Counted from the stretch's first letter, positions 9,381 through 18,808 are shown. The stretch: 64,000 nt of DNA from Prochlorococcus sp. AG-409-G20 (GCA_003215775.1 QCJW01000001.1:62001-126000), one strand, 5' to 3'. The notes: generated from the letters alone by a model not told the origin. Program-made: numbers and translations.

Positions 9381-9839
9381 TCAAAGAACAGAAACATTTA
9401 TCAAATTTTCCAATGCTTGAGAGAATTGATCAGGAACTTTTCGAATTACCTTATTGACTCCTCGATCATTTCTTACCAAAGCCAGACTAACCTTTGCCTT
9501 GGCAGCTAGAGATCCATTGTTACTAATAAATTTCGTTATCCAGGGCCAACGAACGCCTTCTCTAGGTAAAACCCAACTTTGCAACTTAACAAGTTCGCCA
9601 TGATAAAGAGATTTATGATAAGTAATCTCCATGGAAATCACCGGCATCTCATATCCATGCTCAGATAAATCCGAATAACTTAATCCAACTTTTAATAGAG
9701 CTTCAATTCTTGCCTCTTCAAGCCAAGAAACATAAGAACCATGCCACATAACCCCTGCATGGTCAGTATGTTGAGGTAATACCGTTTTGTGAATATTCCA
9801 AGAATCAAACCCATCTAATCTATTAACTATTGGTTCCAA
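9381..9839 (-). CDS. Hotdog-fold acyl-CoA thioesterase, DHNA-CoA thioesterase-like
   Basis: Member of the 4-hydroxybenzoyl-CoA thioesterase-like hotdog family. The signature QHTDHAGVMWHGSYVSWLEEAR near residue 23 contains the catalytic-type aspartate in the TDHAGV motif. The nearest characterised cyanobacterial relatives hydrolyse 1,4-dihydroxy-2-naphthoyl-CoA in phylloquinone synthesis, so that is the likeliest role, but general acyl-CoA thioesterase activity cannot be excluded. No ATG precedes the domain; a TTG at 9839 gives a 152-residue protein and is the best available start. It stands alone between prmC and psbM. Confidence 0.8.
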   Translation of the reverse strand: MEPIVNRLDGFDSWNIHKTVLPQHTDHAGVMWHGSYVSWLEEARIEALLKVGLSYSDLSEHGYEMPVISMEITYHKSLYHGELVKLQSWVLPREGVRWPWITKFISNNGSLAAKAKVSLALVRNDRGVNKVIRKVPDQFSQALENLINVSVL

Positions 9840-9882
9840 AATGAATAGAGAGAAAATAAATTAAAACAGGTTAAGCTAGGAC

Positions 9883-9916
9883 AACATTTGTTGTTCCAAT
9901 TTTATCAACAAATGTT
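9883..9916. repeat. 11-base perfect inverted repeat between psbM and the thioesterase gene
   Basis: The arms AACATTTGTTG (9883-9893) and CAACAAATGTT (9906-9916) are exact reverse complements around a 12-base loop. The repeat lies 101 bases beyond the psbM stop and 43 bases before the thioesterase start, both genes reading leftward. It may be a psbM transcript terminator without a good T-tail, or an operator for the thioesterase gene; the sequence alone does not decide. Confidence 0.5.
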
Positions 9917-10017
9917 CAAATACATTGCTAATTGAGACCCACACAAGTGAGGGCCTAGCAAGATCTAACAAGAATTTTCGAGTCAGTAAACTGACCAGTC
10001 CAAATAGACTTCAGGGT

Positions 10018-10170
10018 TTACCTGCTTGGACCAATTTTCCCCTTACCTGAATCTGAGAAGAAACTCGACTTCTCTCCATCACTGGTCGAAATAAATAGAC
10101 CAATCAGGAAAATCGTTGGAACCCCAACGAAAAGGAGACTAGCAATGAAGCCAAAGTTGGTGGTTTCCAT
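10018..10170 (-). CDS. psbM: Photosystem II protein M
   Basis: Small single-helix subunit at the photosystem II dimer interface. It reads from ATG at 10170 to TAA at 10018 and encodes 50 residues beginning METTNFGFIASLL. The membrane helix spans about residues 6-28 and is followed by an ISTSDGEKSSFF tail ending KIGPSR; this extended polar tail is what picocyanobacterial PsbM proteins show. It lies divergent from psbB with about 500 bases between them. Confidence 0.93.
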   Translation of the reverse strand: METTNFGFIASLLFVGVPTIFLIGLFISTSDGEKSSFFSDSGKGKIGPSR

Positions 10171-10678
10171 GACCTTAGGTTGTTATTTCGAAAGTTATCA
10201 CCCATCGACACTATAAAGCTGCTTTTCGTCAGGGCTCGTCATCCCTCTTAGCAGCCAGAAACAAAAAAACTACTAGCTCTCACGTTAGAAATTCCATGAA
10301 AACATGCTCTCTAACTGAGAAGTCAAGGAAAAACACTACTCGAATCAAGTAACAAATTCTTTGAAATTTGTCTTTATGCAAATACTTCAGAAAGAGCTAA
10401 AGAAAACAATTTGACAAATTTGAAATCGATTGAATTTCAACGGATTGGTGCACTTGATAACGTTTTTTGCTACTTGGCATTGAGTTTTGTGACCGAAGCC
10501 TCAAATAAGCTCAAATCGCCGAAACACGCATGACGACAGGGAAGCTAGCGAGAAAAGGGTTCCAGGAGTATCACTACACGTTTCAGCTAGCGACAAGAAG
10601 TACCTTCTCGCAAGGGAGACGCTTTACGATCGGTCGGTCTGGCTGCATTAAGCAGCTGCGTTCCACGAACCTGACCCC
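10171..10678. promoter_or_regulatory. 508-base region between psbM and psbB; probable long psbB leader
   Basis: No convincing gene is seen on either strand. The left part (to about 10500) is AT-rich and should hold the divergent promoters. The last 150 bases are visibly richer in G and C, contain two copies of GCTAGCGA (10541 and 10587) and a small hairpin GCTGC-ATTAA-GCAGC at 10642-10656. No Shine-Dalgarno-like sequence precedes the psbB ATG. A structured mRNA leader is a reasonable inference, not a demonstrated one. Confidence 0.45.
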
Positions 10679-12235
10679 ATGGGATTGCCCTGGTATCGGG
10701 TGCACACAGTCGTCATCAACGACCCTGGCCGACTTTTGGCCGTGCACCTCATGCATACAGCTTTGTTAGCCGGCTGGGCCGGCTCCATGGCCCTATATGA
10801 ATTGGCCATCTTTGATCCATCGGATCCAGTACTTAACCCTATGTGGCGCCAAGGCATGTATGTCATGCCTTTCATGGCACGCCTAGGTGTAACAAGTAGC
10901 TGGAATGGTTGGGACCTAACCGGAGGAACCGGTTCCTTTGACTTTGATTCTTTAGGTTTCTGGGGTAAAGCCCTTCCTTACTCAACTTTCGAAGGTGTTG
11001 CAGTAGCACATATCCTCTTCAGTGGTCTGCTGATGTTGGCAGCAATCTGGCACTGGACCTACTGGGATCTTGAACTCTGGGAAGATTCACGAACAGGTGA
11101 AGCTGCACTTGATCTTCCTAGGATTTTTGGAATTCACCTTCTTCTAGCAGGACTTACTTGCTTTGGTTTTGGTGCATTTCACTGCTCCACTGTCGGATTA
11201 TGGGTATCAGACCCATATTCATTGACTGGTCACGTAGAGCCAGTAGCTCCCGCATGGGGCGCTGCAGGCTTTAACCCCTTCAACCCTGGAGGAGTGGTAG
11301 CAAACCACATAGGTGCTGGCATCATTGGAATTGTTGGTGGGATTTTCCATATCACCAATAGACCAGGTGAGAGGCTCTATCGAAACTTAAAGATGGGAAG
11401 CCTTGAAGGCGTACTAGCAAGCGCTCTTGCTGCAGTACTTTTCGTATCTTTTGTTGTCTCAGGAACAATGTGGTACGGATCAGCTACTACTCCAGTTGAG
11501 TTATTCGGTCCAACCCGTTATCAATGGGACTCTGGTTATTTCAGAAATGAAATCAACCGTCGTGTCCAAGTCGCCGTAGACAATGGCGCCTCAAAAGAAG
11601 AGGCTTATGCCTCTATCCCAGAGAAGCTTGCCTTCTATGACTATGTTGGCAACAGCCCTGCTAAGGGAGGTCTTTTCAGGGTTGGCGCAATGGTCAATGG
11701 TGACGGTGTACCTACAGGTTGGCAAGGTCACATTGCTTTCAAAGATAAAGAAGGCAATGAGCTTGAAATCCGCAGAATTCCTAATTTCTTTGAGAATTTC
11801 CCTGTAATTCTTGAAGACAAATTAGGTAATGTCCGTGCAGACATTCCATTCCGCAGGGCCGAAGCAAAGTATTCATTCGAGCAAACTGGCATTACAGCAA
11901 CCGTTTATGGCGGTGATCTAAATGGTCAGACCTTTACAGACCCAGTTGTCGTGAAGCGTCTCGCACGTAAAGCTCAACTTGGTGAATCCTTTAAATTCGA
12001 CCGCGACAGGTACAAATCAGACGGAGTCTTCAGAAGCTCTCCAAGGAGCTGGTTTACATTTGCTCACGCCAGCTTTGGTTTGCTATACCTCTTTGGTCAC
12101 TGGTGGCATGCCGCAAGGACTCTTTACCGCGATACATTCGCTGGGATTGATGCCGAAATCGGCGATCAAGTTGAATTTGGCCTCTTCAAGAAACTTGGAG
12201 ACGAATCAACCCGTCGTGTTCCTGGACGTGCATAA
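10679..12235 (+). CDS. psbB: Photosystem II CP47 chlorophyll-binding protein
   Basis: Core antenna protein of photosystem II, embedded in the thylakoid. The product starts [19 protein letters not shown] and has six membrane helices carrying chlorophyll-ligating histidines (for example [44 protein letters not shown], and [21 protein letters not shown]). The large lumenal loop lies between helices 5 and 6. At 518 residues it is full length. psbT follows 57 bases downstream and then a terminator, so psbB-psbT form one unit. Confidence 0.98.
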   Translation: MGLPWYRVHTVVINDPGRLLAVHLMHTALLAGWAGSMALYELAIFDPSDPVLNPMWRQGMYVMPFMARLGVTSSWNGWDLTGGTGSFDFDSLGFWGKALPYSTFEGVAVAHILFSGLLMLAAIWHWTYWDLELWEDSRTGEAALDLPRIFGIHLLLAGLTCFGFGAFHCSTVGLWVSDPYSLTGHVEPVAPAWGAAGFNPFNPGGVVANHIGAGIIGIVGGIFHITNRPGERLYRNLKMGSLEGVLASALAAVLFVSFVVSGTMWYGSATTPVELFGPTRYQWDSGYFRNEINRRVQVAVDNGASKEEAYASIPEKLAFYDYVGNSPAKGGLFRVGAMVNGDGVPTGWQGHIAFKDKEGNELEIRRIPNFFENFPVILEDKLGNVRADIPFRRAEAKYSFEQTGITATVYGGDLNGQTFTDPVVVKRLARKAQLGESFKFDRDRYKSDGVFRSSPRSWFTFAHASFGLLYLFGHWWHAARTLYRDTFAGIDAEIGDQVEFGLFKKLGDESTRRVPGRA

Positions 12236-12292
12236 AAACCACGACCAATTTTCACCGGCTCATTGAGCTACTAGACCCTACCGAGAATCTCG

Positions 12293-12382
12293 ATGGAAGC
12301 CTTCTCTTACGTTCTCATCCTTACTTTGGCACTTGGTACATTGTTCTTCGCTGTCGCTTTTCGCGATCCTCCGAAGTACTAA
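12293..12382 (+). CDS. psbT: Photosystem II protein T
   Basis: Single-helix photosystem II subunit at the dimer interface. The 29-residue product begins [19 protein letters not shown] and ends FRDPPKY, which is diagnostic of PsbT. It lies 57 bases after psbB, the conserved neighbour, and a strong intrinsic terminator starts 19 bases after its stop. Confidence 0.96.
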   Translation: MEAFSYVLILTLALGTLFFAVAFRDPPKY

Positions 12383-12401
12383 CAAACCTACTTATGCCAA
12401 T

Positions 12402-12429
12402 AAAAAGCCCCGTTATCACGGGGCTTTTT
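12402..12429 (+). terminator. Intrinsic terminator of psbB-psbT
   Basis: A 12-base stem (AAAAAGCCCCGT with ACGGGGCTTTTT) around a 4-base loop TATC with a GC core and a T-run forms a textbook rho-independent terminator. It starts 19 bases after psbT. Confidence 0.9.
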
Positions 12430-12553
12430 AATTTTTAGATCTACTCGTGATATAGATTCTCATAAAACAAGTCTTACTAAAAAATCAAAAAAAGACTATA
12501 AATATATTTCCCAAATAAAAAAAATAACTTTTACCCCTTCTCATATCACCTAA

Positions 12554-12581
12554 GAATGTATACATTGGTAAAAATACATTC
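12554..12581. promoter_or_regulatory. Inverted repeat upstream of nrdR, possible operator
   Basis: GAATGTAT (12554-12561) and ATACATTC (12574-12581) are perfect inverted copies. The left arm is itself part of a 12-base palindrome AATGTATACATT (12555-12566). The element lies 18 bases before the nrdR start, where a repressor or autoregulator would bind. It is not an obvious match to the NrdR box known from other bacteria. Confidence 0.4.
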
Positions 12582-12598
12582 CTACTTTTAGGGCACGT

Positions 12599-13075
12599 AT
12601 GCAATGCCCCTCATGCCAAAACACTGACAGTCGAGTCCTTGAATCACGTGCTGCAGACGCAGGACGAAGTGTTCGCAGACGTCGAGAATGTCTGAACTGC
12701 GACTTCCGCTTTACTACCTATGAAAGGGTAGAAACTGTTCCTATTTCAGTACTAAAAAATAACGGTAGTAGAGAGATTCTCAGCAGAAGTAAACTTATCA
12801 GCGGCATTACAAGGGCCTGTGAAAAAACCCCTATCAGTGCTGAGAAAATAGAAACCCTAGTTGACGAATTAGAACTCCAACTACAGCAACAGAACATTAG
12901 GGAGATTCAAAGTTCAGACATTGGGGAGTTGGTTTTAGACGAACTAAAAAAGATTAATGAAGTTGCTTATATTCGTTTTGCTTCGGTATACAGAAAGTTT
13001 CATGGGATTCACGATTTTGTTGAAACCTTAGAAAACTTTAAATCAAGCAAAGAAGAACTAGCCCCTGTTCGCTAA
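12599..13075 (+). CDS. nrdR: Transcriptional repressor NrdR
   Basis: Zinc- and nucleotide-binding repressor of ribonucleotide reductase genes. A zinc ribbon is formed by Cys3, Cys6, Cys31 and Cys34 (MQCPSC and CLNCDF), followed by RFTTYERVE and an ATP-cone domain to about residue 140. At 158 residues it is full length. In low-light Prochlorococcus the usual target is a vitamin B12-dependent ribonucleotide reductase; no such gene is in the window. Confidence 0.95.
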   Translation: MQCPSCQNTDSRVLESRAADAGRSVRRRRECLNCDFRFTTYERVETVPISVLKNNGSREILSRSKLISGITRACEKTPISAEKIETLVDELELQLQQQNIREIQSSDIGELVLDELKKINEVAYIRFASVYRKFHGIHDFVETLENFKSSKEELAPVR

Positions 13076-13118
13076 GAGAGCTCATAGATCTGTAGAGTAT
13101 TCAACTAATTCCTTTAAG

Positions 13119-13168
13119 TCGGCGGGCTTTTGGGAAACACTCTCACTCTGTCGCCAAGGCAGACCGCC
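13119..13168 (+). promoter_or_regulatory. GC-rich, foldable leader of rps1
   Basis: The bases just before rps1 are much richer in GC than the surrounding spacer. GGCGG at 13121-13125 pairs with CCGCC at 13164-13168, and inside this a second GGCG/CGCC pairing is possible. Ribosomal protein S1 genes elsewhere are autoregulated through structured leaders, so this is a candidate control element. The fold has not been computed. Confidence 0.35.
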
Positions 13169-13176
13169 ATTCAATA

Positions 13177-14283
13177 ATGTCTTCTACTCCCAAAGAGCTC
13201 TCTAAAGAAACTGCAACTGACTCAACTTCTGATATCGAAACATCAACTGTCAATAATGCTAATAATTCTGACTTAAAGGAAATTGAGCAGGAAGAAGATC
13301 TCGGGATACCTGAAGAAGTCCCAACAGCAGATGATCCTAAAAGCCGGGCCAAAAAGAAAGACTTAGATGGAGCAGGATTTACTCTTGACGAGTTTGCCTC
13401 ACTCTTAAGCAAATACGATTACAACTTCAAGCCTGGAGATATTGTCAATGGAACTGTTTTTGCTCTTGAGTCAAAAGGAGCAATGATTGATATAGGCGCT
13501 AAGACCGCAGCTTTTATGCCTATGCAAGAAGTATCAATAAATCGTGTAGAAGGCCTTAGTGATGTTCTTCAGCCTTCTGAGACAAGAGAATTTTTCATAA
13601 TGAGCGAAGAAAATGAAGATGGACAACTTGCACTTTCTATTCGACGTATTGAATACCAACGTGCATGGGAAAGAGTAAGGCAGCTACAAAAGGAAGATGC
13701 AACCATTTACTCAGAAGTCTTTGCCACTAACCGAGGCGGTGCGCTAGTTCGAGTAGAAGGCCTTAGAGGTTTTATACCTGGTTCACATATCAGTACCCGT
13801 AAAGCAAAAGAAGAACTAGTTGCTGACTTTTTACCCTTGAAATTTCTTGAAGTAGATGAAGAACGAAATCGACTAGTCCTTAGCCATAGAAGAGCTTTGG
13901 TAGAGAGGAAGATGAATCGATTAGAAGTTGGCGAGGTTGTTGTTGGAGCCGTAAGAGGAATTAAACCTTATGGCGCGTTTATAGATATTGGAGGAGTAAG
14001 TGGATTGCTACATATCTCCGAAATTAGTCATGAACATATTGAGACCCCTCACTCAGTCTTAAATGTCAATGATCAAATGAAGGTCATGATTATTGACTTA
14101 GATGCAGAAAGAGGAAGGATTTCACTATCAACGAAGGCTCTTGAACCCGAACCAGGAGATATGTTGACAGATCCGCAGAAAGTTTTTGATAAAGCAGAAG
14201 AAATGGCTGCAAGATACAAGCAAATGCTTCTTGAGCAAGCAGAGGAAGGAGAAGATCCATCAGCAAATGTAATGACTGTCTAA
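13177..14283 (+). CDS. rps1: 30S ribosomal protein S1
   Basis: RNA-binding ribosomal protein that promotes mRNA recruitment to the 30S subunit. After an acidic, low-complexity N-terminal stretch (about 70 residues) come three S1 repeats: FKPGDIVNGTVFALESKGA, a second around ALVRVEGLRGFIPGSHIS, and a third, strongest one LEVGEVVVGAVRGIKPYGAFIDIGG followed by SGLLHISEIS. The 368-residue length fits the short cyanobacterial S1 rather than the six-domain proteobacterial form. It lies 101 bases after nrdR. Confidence 0.95.
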   Translation: MSSTPKELSKETATDSTSDIETSTVNNANNSDLKEIEQEEDLGIPEEVPTADDPKSRAKKKDLDGAGFTLDEFASLLSKYDYNFKPGDIVNGTVFALESKGAMIDIGAKTAAFMPMQEVSINRVEGLSDVLQPSETREFFIMSEENEDGQLALSIRRIEYQRAWERVRQLQKEDATIYSEVFATNRGGALVRVEGLRGFIPGSHISTRKAKEELVADFLPLKFLEVDEERNRLVLSHRRALVERKMNRLEVGEVVVGAVRGIKPYGAFIDIGGVSGLLHISEISHEHIETPHSVLNVNDQMKVMIIDLDAERGRISLSTKALEPEPGDMLTDPQKVFDKAEEMAARYKQMLLEQAEEGEDPSANVMTV

Positions 14284-14304
14284 ATAACTTATATATACCT
14301 TTCA

Positions 14305-15117
14305 ATGCCGAAACTTACCCTCAAAGGAGAATCAATCGGTGTTATCAAAGGGGTGCTATTTGACAAGGATGGCACCCTAACTAACAGTGAGAATAATCTA
14401 AGGCAGCTTGCAAGCTTCAGAGTTAACGAAACAATATCTACATGTCAAAAGATGGAATTAGAAGAACAAGATATATTCATTCTGAATAAATCACTATGTT
14501 CTGCATATGGATTAAGTGATGAGGGGCTAACCTCAAATGGTTGTGTAGCTATTGCTTCTAGACAACAGAATCTATTTTCAACAGCTACAATACTTTGCGT
14601 TACATTAAAAGATTGGGCAAGCTCATACGAAATTGCAACTACCATTTTCAAAAAGGTTGATGATATCTTATTAACCAAATCAAAACCTAAAAGACTTCTC
14701 CCCGGAGCCAAAGATTTATTAAATAGACTACGAGAAGCAGAATTAAAATGTGCAATAATTAGTAACGACAGTGAAGAAGGGATTGATAATTTCTTGAAGA
14801 CAAATAATTTGATTGATAATTTCTCTGGAGTTTGGAGCGCTGATCATTCACCAGCCAAGCCTGATAAAGGAGCTGTTTTTGGCATTTGTAAGCAGCTTGG
14901 GCTCCAACCACAAGAATGTGCCCTGATTGGAGATGCAGATTCAGATCTTGGCATGGCCCATCAAGCAGGTGTTCAAATAATCCTTGGTTATACAGCGGGC
15001 TGGTCTACCCCTCCTAAATTAAAATTCCATCAACACCTTATTCATCACTGGAATGATTTAACTACTGACCAAAGCACTAGATTTTCATACAATATTCAAA
15101 GCAATGAACATGAATAG
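14305..15117 (+). CDS. HAD-superfamily phosphatase (phosphoglycolate phosphatase-like)
   Basis: Haloacid dehalogenase-type phosphatase. Motif I is FDKDGTLT (nucleophile Asp in DKDGT, about residue 21), motif II is the serine in CAIISNDS, motif III a lysine in [11 protein letters not shown], and motif [12 protein letters not shown]. The helical cap lies between motifs I and II. Family members include Gph, but the cap is diverged and the substrate is not predictable. It begins 21 bases after rps1 and overlaps the start of metK by 14 bases, so these genes may be co-transcribed. Confidence 0.85.
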   Translation: MPKLTLKGESIGVIKGVLFDKDGTLTNSENNLRQLASFRVNETISTCQKMELEEQDIFILNKSLCSAYGLSDEGLTSNGCVAIASRQQNLFSTATILCVTLKDWASSYEIATTIFKKVDDILLTKSKPKRLLPGAKDLLNRLREAELKCAIISNDSEEGIDNFLKTNNLIDNFSGVWSADHSPAKPDKGAVFGICKQLGLQPQECALIGDADSDLGMAHQAGVQIILGYTAGWSTPPKLKFHQHLIHHWNDLTTDQSTRFSYNIQSNEHE

Positions 15118-16333
15118 TTACGTTTTCACTTCAGAATCAGTCACTGAAGGCCATCCAGACAAAATTTGCGATCAAATTAGTGATGCAATTCTCGATGCAT
15201 TACTTTCACAAGACCCTTTAAGCAGAGTTGCCTGTGAGACAGTAGTCAATACAGGACTATGCCTAATAACAGGAGAAGTTACATCTACTGCGAAAGTCGA
15301 CTTTATAAAGCTTGTTAGGAATGTCATTGATGATATTGGCTATAAGGGAGCTCGAGCTGGAGGATTTGATTCCAACAGCTGTGCAGTATTAGTTGCCTTA
15401 GATCAACAATCACCTGATATTGCCCAAGGAGTCAATGAAGCCGAGGACCACTCTGGTGACCCTCTAGATAAAGTTGGTGCCGGAGATCAAGGAATAATGT
15501 TTGGCTATGCATGTAATGAAACGCCAGAACTTATGCCTCTCCCAATAAGTTTGGCCCACCGATTATCAAGACAACTCGCAAAAGTAAGGCATGAGGGTAC
15601 TTTGGAATACTTATTACCTGATGGGAAAACTCAAGTCAGTGTTTTATATGAAAACAAGCGACCTAAAGCAATAGAGACTATTTTAATCTCAACCCAGCAC
15701 ACAGCTGAAGTCAAAGGAAAGTCTGATGAGGAAAGTATTCGCAATCAAATCATTGAAGACCTATGGGAAAATGTTGTATTACCTGCAACTTCAGATCTAT
15801 CCTTAAGACCAAATCGTGATACCACAAAATTCCTAGTTAATCCAACAGGAAAATTTGTCGTAGGTGGTCCACAAGGAGATGCTGGCCTTACTGGTAGAAA
15901 GATAATTGTTGATACTTATGGAGGATATGCCAGACATGGCGGTGGAGCTTTCTCAGGAAAAGATCCTACAAAAGTAGATAGATCAGCAGCATATGCAGCC
16001 AGGTTTGTTGCAAAATGTCTTGTCGCAGCAGATCTAGCCGACAAAGCAGAAGTACAGCTTAGCTATGCTATTGGAGTCGCAAAGCCAGTTTCAATCTTAG
16101 TAGAAACATTTGGGACAGGGAAAAAGTCAGATAATGAACTTCAGGCCCTAGTGATTAAACATTTTGACCTACGTCCAGGAGCCATTATCAAGCAATTTAA
16201 TCTTCGAGAGCTTCCAAGAATTAGAGAAGGTAATTTCTATAGAAAAACCGCAGCCTATGGACATTTTGGTCGCCAAGATCTTGATCTTCCATGGGAAAAC
16301 GTAAAAGAAAAAGTAGCGACCTTAACTGAATAA
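15104..16333 (+). CDS. metK: S-adenosylmethionine synthetase
   Basis: Forms S-adenosylmethionine from ATP and methionine. The hallmark sequences are [20 protein letters not shown] at the N-terminus, [12 protein letters not shown] (the ATP-binding motif) and the glycine-rich [19 protein letters not shown] near residue 280. Length 409 is typical. Two in-frame ATGs (15104 and 15110) are possible; both overlap the preceding HAD gene. SAM made here feeds methyltransferases such as PrmC, and its by-product is handled by MtnP, both encoded in this window. Confidence 0.97.
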   Translation: MNMNSYVFTSESVTEGHPDKICDQISDAILDALLSQDPLSRVACETVVNTGLCLITGEVTSTAKVDFIKLVRNVIDDIGYKGARAGGFDSNSCAVLVALDQQSPDIAQGVNEAEDHSGDPLDKVGAGDQGIMFGYACNETPELMPLPISLAHRLSRQLAKVRHEGTLEYLLPDGKTQVSVLYENKRPKAIETILISTQHTAEVKGKSDEESIRNQIIEDLWENVVLPATSDLSLRPNRDTTKFLVNPTGKFVVGGPQGDAGLTGRKIIVDTYGGYARHGGGAFSGKDPTKVDRSAAYAARFVAKCLVAADLADKAEVQLSYAIGVAKPVSILVETFGTGKKSDNELQALVIKHFDLRPGAIIKQFNLRELPRIREGNFYRKTAAYGHFGRQDLDLPWENVKEKVATLTE

Positions 16334-16352
16334 ATAATTCTAGCCAAGTCCA

Positions 16353-17594
16353 ATGGCTTCATCACAGCTCTTTTTAGGAATAGACTTAGGAACAAGTGGA
16401 GTCAAGATCGCAGTTATCAATGAGAGCAGGGAAGTTATACATAGCGAAGATAAAAAATATAGAAGAGGAGTTGAATTTCCCAATGATTGGCGAGAATGCT
16501 GTACAAAACTAATAGGCAATCTTGAGATAGGTATCAAAAGAAATATCCTAGGCATATCTGTTGATGGAACTTCTGGCACTCTTCTTGCATGTGACAAGAA
16601 AGGGAATCCGATTGGGCAGGCAATTCCTTATTACGTTAATCATAAAAATAAGAAATTTCTGCAGTCATTAAACCCTAAGAAAGAAGATACTATTAATTCA
16701 AACAATAGCCTATTTAAGGCCCTTTATTTAATAAATAAATATGGAGAAAGCATACTCTTAAGGCACCAAGCAGATTGGATTACTGGATGGCTAATTAATG
16801 ATTGGAGCTCTGGCGAAGCAGGCAATAATATAAAATTAGGTTGGGATGTAACTAATAAAAGTTGGCCCAGTTCTTTTGAACAATTTACATGGTTAGATGC
16901 ATTACCTTCTATTACAGAAAGCGGGAGTCTTCTAGGTTATATTAATTATAATTTAGCTAAACACTTAGGTCTTAATGAAACTATTCAGATTTTCTCTGGG
17001 ACAACTGATTCAAATGCTGCCGTCCTAGCAGCAGATCTAACTCAAGAAGATGGTGCAACAATCCTAGGTAGCACAATTGTAATTAAGCGTTTTGTCGATT
17101 CTCCATTAAAAGGAGCCGGGGTTACAAACCATCTCATAGGGCATCGATGGTTAGCAGGAGGAGCTTCTAATGCTGGCTGCAAAGTCTTAGGAAAATTTTT
17201 TAATGACAAGGATTTAAAAGAATTAAGCAATCAAATTAATCCAAAAATTGATAGTGGAATAACACTAATTCCGCTCCCATCGACTGGTGAAAGATTTCCA
17301 TATAATGATCCCAAGATGGCACCAATTCTTGAACCTAGGCCTATTAGCGATGCGCTTTATCTTCATGCCTTACTTGAAGGTCTAACCAAAATCGAAGCAG
17401 CTGCATGGGAAAAGCTTATAGAGCTAGGCGCAACTCCGCCCAAGCAGATAATCACTCTAGGAGGAGGAGCAAACAATCCACAATGGAGACGACTACGTCA
17501 AAGAATCATCGGCATACCAATAAAGACCTGCAAATCACCTCCAGCCAAAGGAGTTGCCATTATTGCGCTTGAAGGATTTCTAACAAATAACTAA
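16353..17594 (+). CDS. FGGY-family sugar kinase (ribulose/xylulose kinase-like)
   Basis: Carbohydrate kinase with the two-domain ASKHA fold. The N-terminal phosphate-binding strand is FLGIDLGTSGVKIAV, SVDGTSGTLLACD follows, the catalytic-type segment is FSGTTDSNAAVLA, and the C-terminal domain carries ITLGGGANNPQWRRLRQ. At 413 residues it is shorter than E. coli xylulokinase and resembles the compact cyanobacterial and plant kinase, for which D-ribulose has been reported as substrate. It sits 19 bases after metK. The exact substrate remains an inference from family. Confidence 0.85.
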   Translation: MASSQLFLGIDLGTSGVKIAVINESREVIHSEDKKYRRGVEFPNDWRECCTKLIGNLEIGIKRNILGISVDGTSGTLLACDKKGNPIGQAIPYYVNHKNKKFLQSLNPKKEDTINSNNSLFKALYLINKYGESILLRHQADWITGWLINDWSSGEAGNNIKLGWDVTNKSWPSSFEQFTWLDALPSITESGSLLGYINYNLAKHLGLNETIQIFSGTTDSNAAVLAADLTQEDGATILGSTIVIKRFVDSPLKGAGVTNHLIGHRWLAGGASNAGCKVLGKFFNDKDLKELSNQINPKIDSGITLIPLPSTGERFPYNDPKMAPILEPRPISDALYLHALLEGLTKIEAAAWEKLIELGATPPKQIITLGGGANNPQWRRLRQRIIGIPIKTCKSPPAKGVAIIALEGFLTNN

Positions 17595-17718
17595 CCGAGA
17601 TAAAAGCTCTTTCTTACAAAAAATCAATATTCTGCAAAATCATTCTGTATTAGATATTGAGATTTACATTTATTTGAGGGTATATAGGATAAATTTATAA
17701 TGCTAAACAAATAACAAC

Positions 17719-17997
17719 ATGACAGCCCAGCCAATTACACCTGAGATCAGTTCACGAATCTGTCGTCATATGAATAATGATCATCAGGATGCAATCATTA
17801 CTTATGCAACAGAATACGGAGGCATAACGAATATAGAAAGTGCGAAGATGATTGAAATTACTCCATCTCAAATGGAGCTAGAAGTCAATGGAGAGTTCTT
17901 AGAAATACCTTTTGATCACCTTCTTAAAGACAGTGAGGATGCACATCAAACTTTAGTTTTGATGACCAAAAATAAGAGAATAAGCACGAAAAAATAG
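17719..17997 (+). CDS. DUF2470 domain protein
   Basis: A 92-residue stand-alone DUF2470 domain with the typical RICRHMNNDHQDAIITYATEYGG segment; the closely spaced histidines and NDH are the domain signature. The same domain occurs at the C-terminus of haem-utilisation and glutamyl-tRNA reductase-binding proteins, where it binds haem or partner enzymes. A role in tetrapyrrole handling is therefore plausible but not shown. It is monocistronic, with 124 bases upstream and tRNA-Phe downstream. Confidence 0.8.
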   Translation: MTAQPITPEISSRICRHMNNDHQDAIITYATEYGGITNIESAKMIEITPSQMELEVNGEFLEIPFDHLLKDSEDAHQTLVLMTKNKRISTKK

Positions 17998-18124
17998 TAC
18001 CTTGCCTAAAAAAGCCTCAGTACGTTAACGACCAATACACCTGAAGAGCATTTGATCAGACTGCACTATCAAGTCAATAGATTGACGGTCTGTGATCTAA
18101 AATCAGAAGGATCTGAAAGATCAA

Positions 18125-18197
18125 GCCGGGATAGCTCAGTTGGTAGAGCAGGCGACTGAAAATCGCCGTGTCCCCAGTTCAAATCTGGGTCCTGGCA
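18125..18197 (+). tRNA. trnF: tRNA-Phe (anticodon GAA)
   Basis: A 73-base cloverleaf: acceptor arm GCCGGGA paired with TCCTGGC (one G-T pair), discriminator A at 18197, D arm GCTC/GAGC, anticodon stem GGCGA/TCGCC with loop CTGAAAA giving anticodon GAA, and a T arm with AGTTCAAATCT. CCA is not encoded. Confidence 0.95.
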
Positions 18198-18560
18198 CCT
18201 TTCTTAAGACAAAAGCAAAATTCCCAAAGATAACTAGTTTAGGAAAACTTGGACAAAGCTAAAACCTACAAAACTTTCATATCAAACCAAAAAACGCCTC
18301 TACCTCTAAGAGACGAGCACAAAGCTCAAAGAATCAATAAAAAAACAACCAATTAATGAGGTTTCCAAAAAGAGATTCCAAACTATAATTACATTCTAAT
18401 TATTGCAACTGGTTAATCAAAACAATCACTTTTAAGATGAAATAAAAAGGAATGTTCTTTGAAAAATATTAAGCTTCCAGGCCAAATAGTAAAGTTTCTT
18501 TTTAGACTAATTTAATCAAATGGCTTCTACACAGAGAGGCTTTCTGTTGTAACAGAGGTT
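18198..18560. other. 363-base spacer without a recognisable gene
   Basis: AT-rich sequence between tRNA-Phe and a 77-residue ORF. Short frames on both strands stop within about 15 codons. Near the right end ACAGAG occurs twice (18531 and 18552), flanking AGGCTTTCTGTTGT. I see no tRNA, no clear terminator and no strong promoter. Confidence 0.6.
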
Positions 18561-18794
18561 TTGACCTTGGCTTTTTCAAGAAAATTTGAAGGCAATGATC
18601 GTTCCTTTAACAATGCCGATAGTTTTGCCATGGCATTTGATGATGCATGGCGCAAACTAGATTTAGAGCAAAAGAATCCAAAGGATAAGCTTCAAGTAGT
18701 TTTGTCTGAGCTAAAAGATCACCCTTTTCTACAAGATAACCCAGTAAAAGCTAATGAAATTGGTGAATTTCGCATAAGATTACTAGGGTTATGA
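18561..18794 (+). CDS. Hypothetical protein, 77 residues
   Basis: I do not recognise this protein. No ATG is available at the N-terminus; TTG codons at 18561 and 18567 are the candidate starts. The product is soluble and mixed-charge, with segments FEGNDRSFNNADSFAMAFDD and LQVVLSELKDHPFLQDNP, and ends LRLLGL-like after a predicted helix. It is convergent with the 159-residue coiled-coil gene, with 14 bases between stops. Codon usage resembles its neighbours, so I consider it probably real. Confidence 0.55.
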   Translation: MTLAFSRKFEGNDRSFNNADSFAMAFDDAWRKLDLEQKNPKDKLQVVLSELKDHPFLQDNPVKANEIGEFRIRLLGL

Positions 18795-18808
18795 GCCTAG
18801 AGTATTAA

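Noticed and set aside
9315-9509. 64-residue plus-strand frame
   Set aside because: Mostly antisense to the thioesterase gene; no sign of coding conservation.
10530-10769. 79-residue plus-strand frame across the psbB start
   Set aside because: It runs into psbB in another frame and has no family features; its first part may be a leader ORF at most.
13143-13412. 89-residue frame antisense to rps1
   Set aside because: Serine-rich shadow of the acidic S1 N-terminus.
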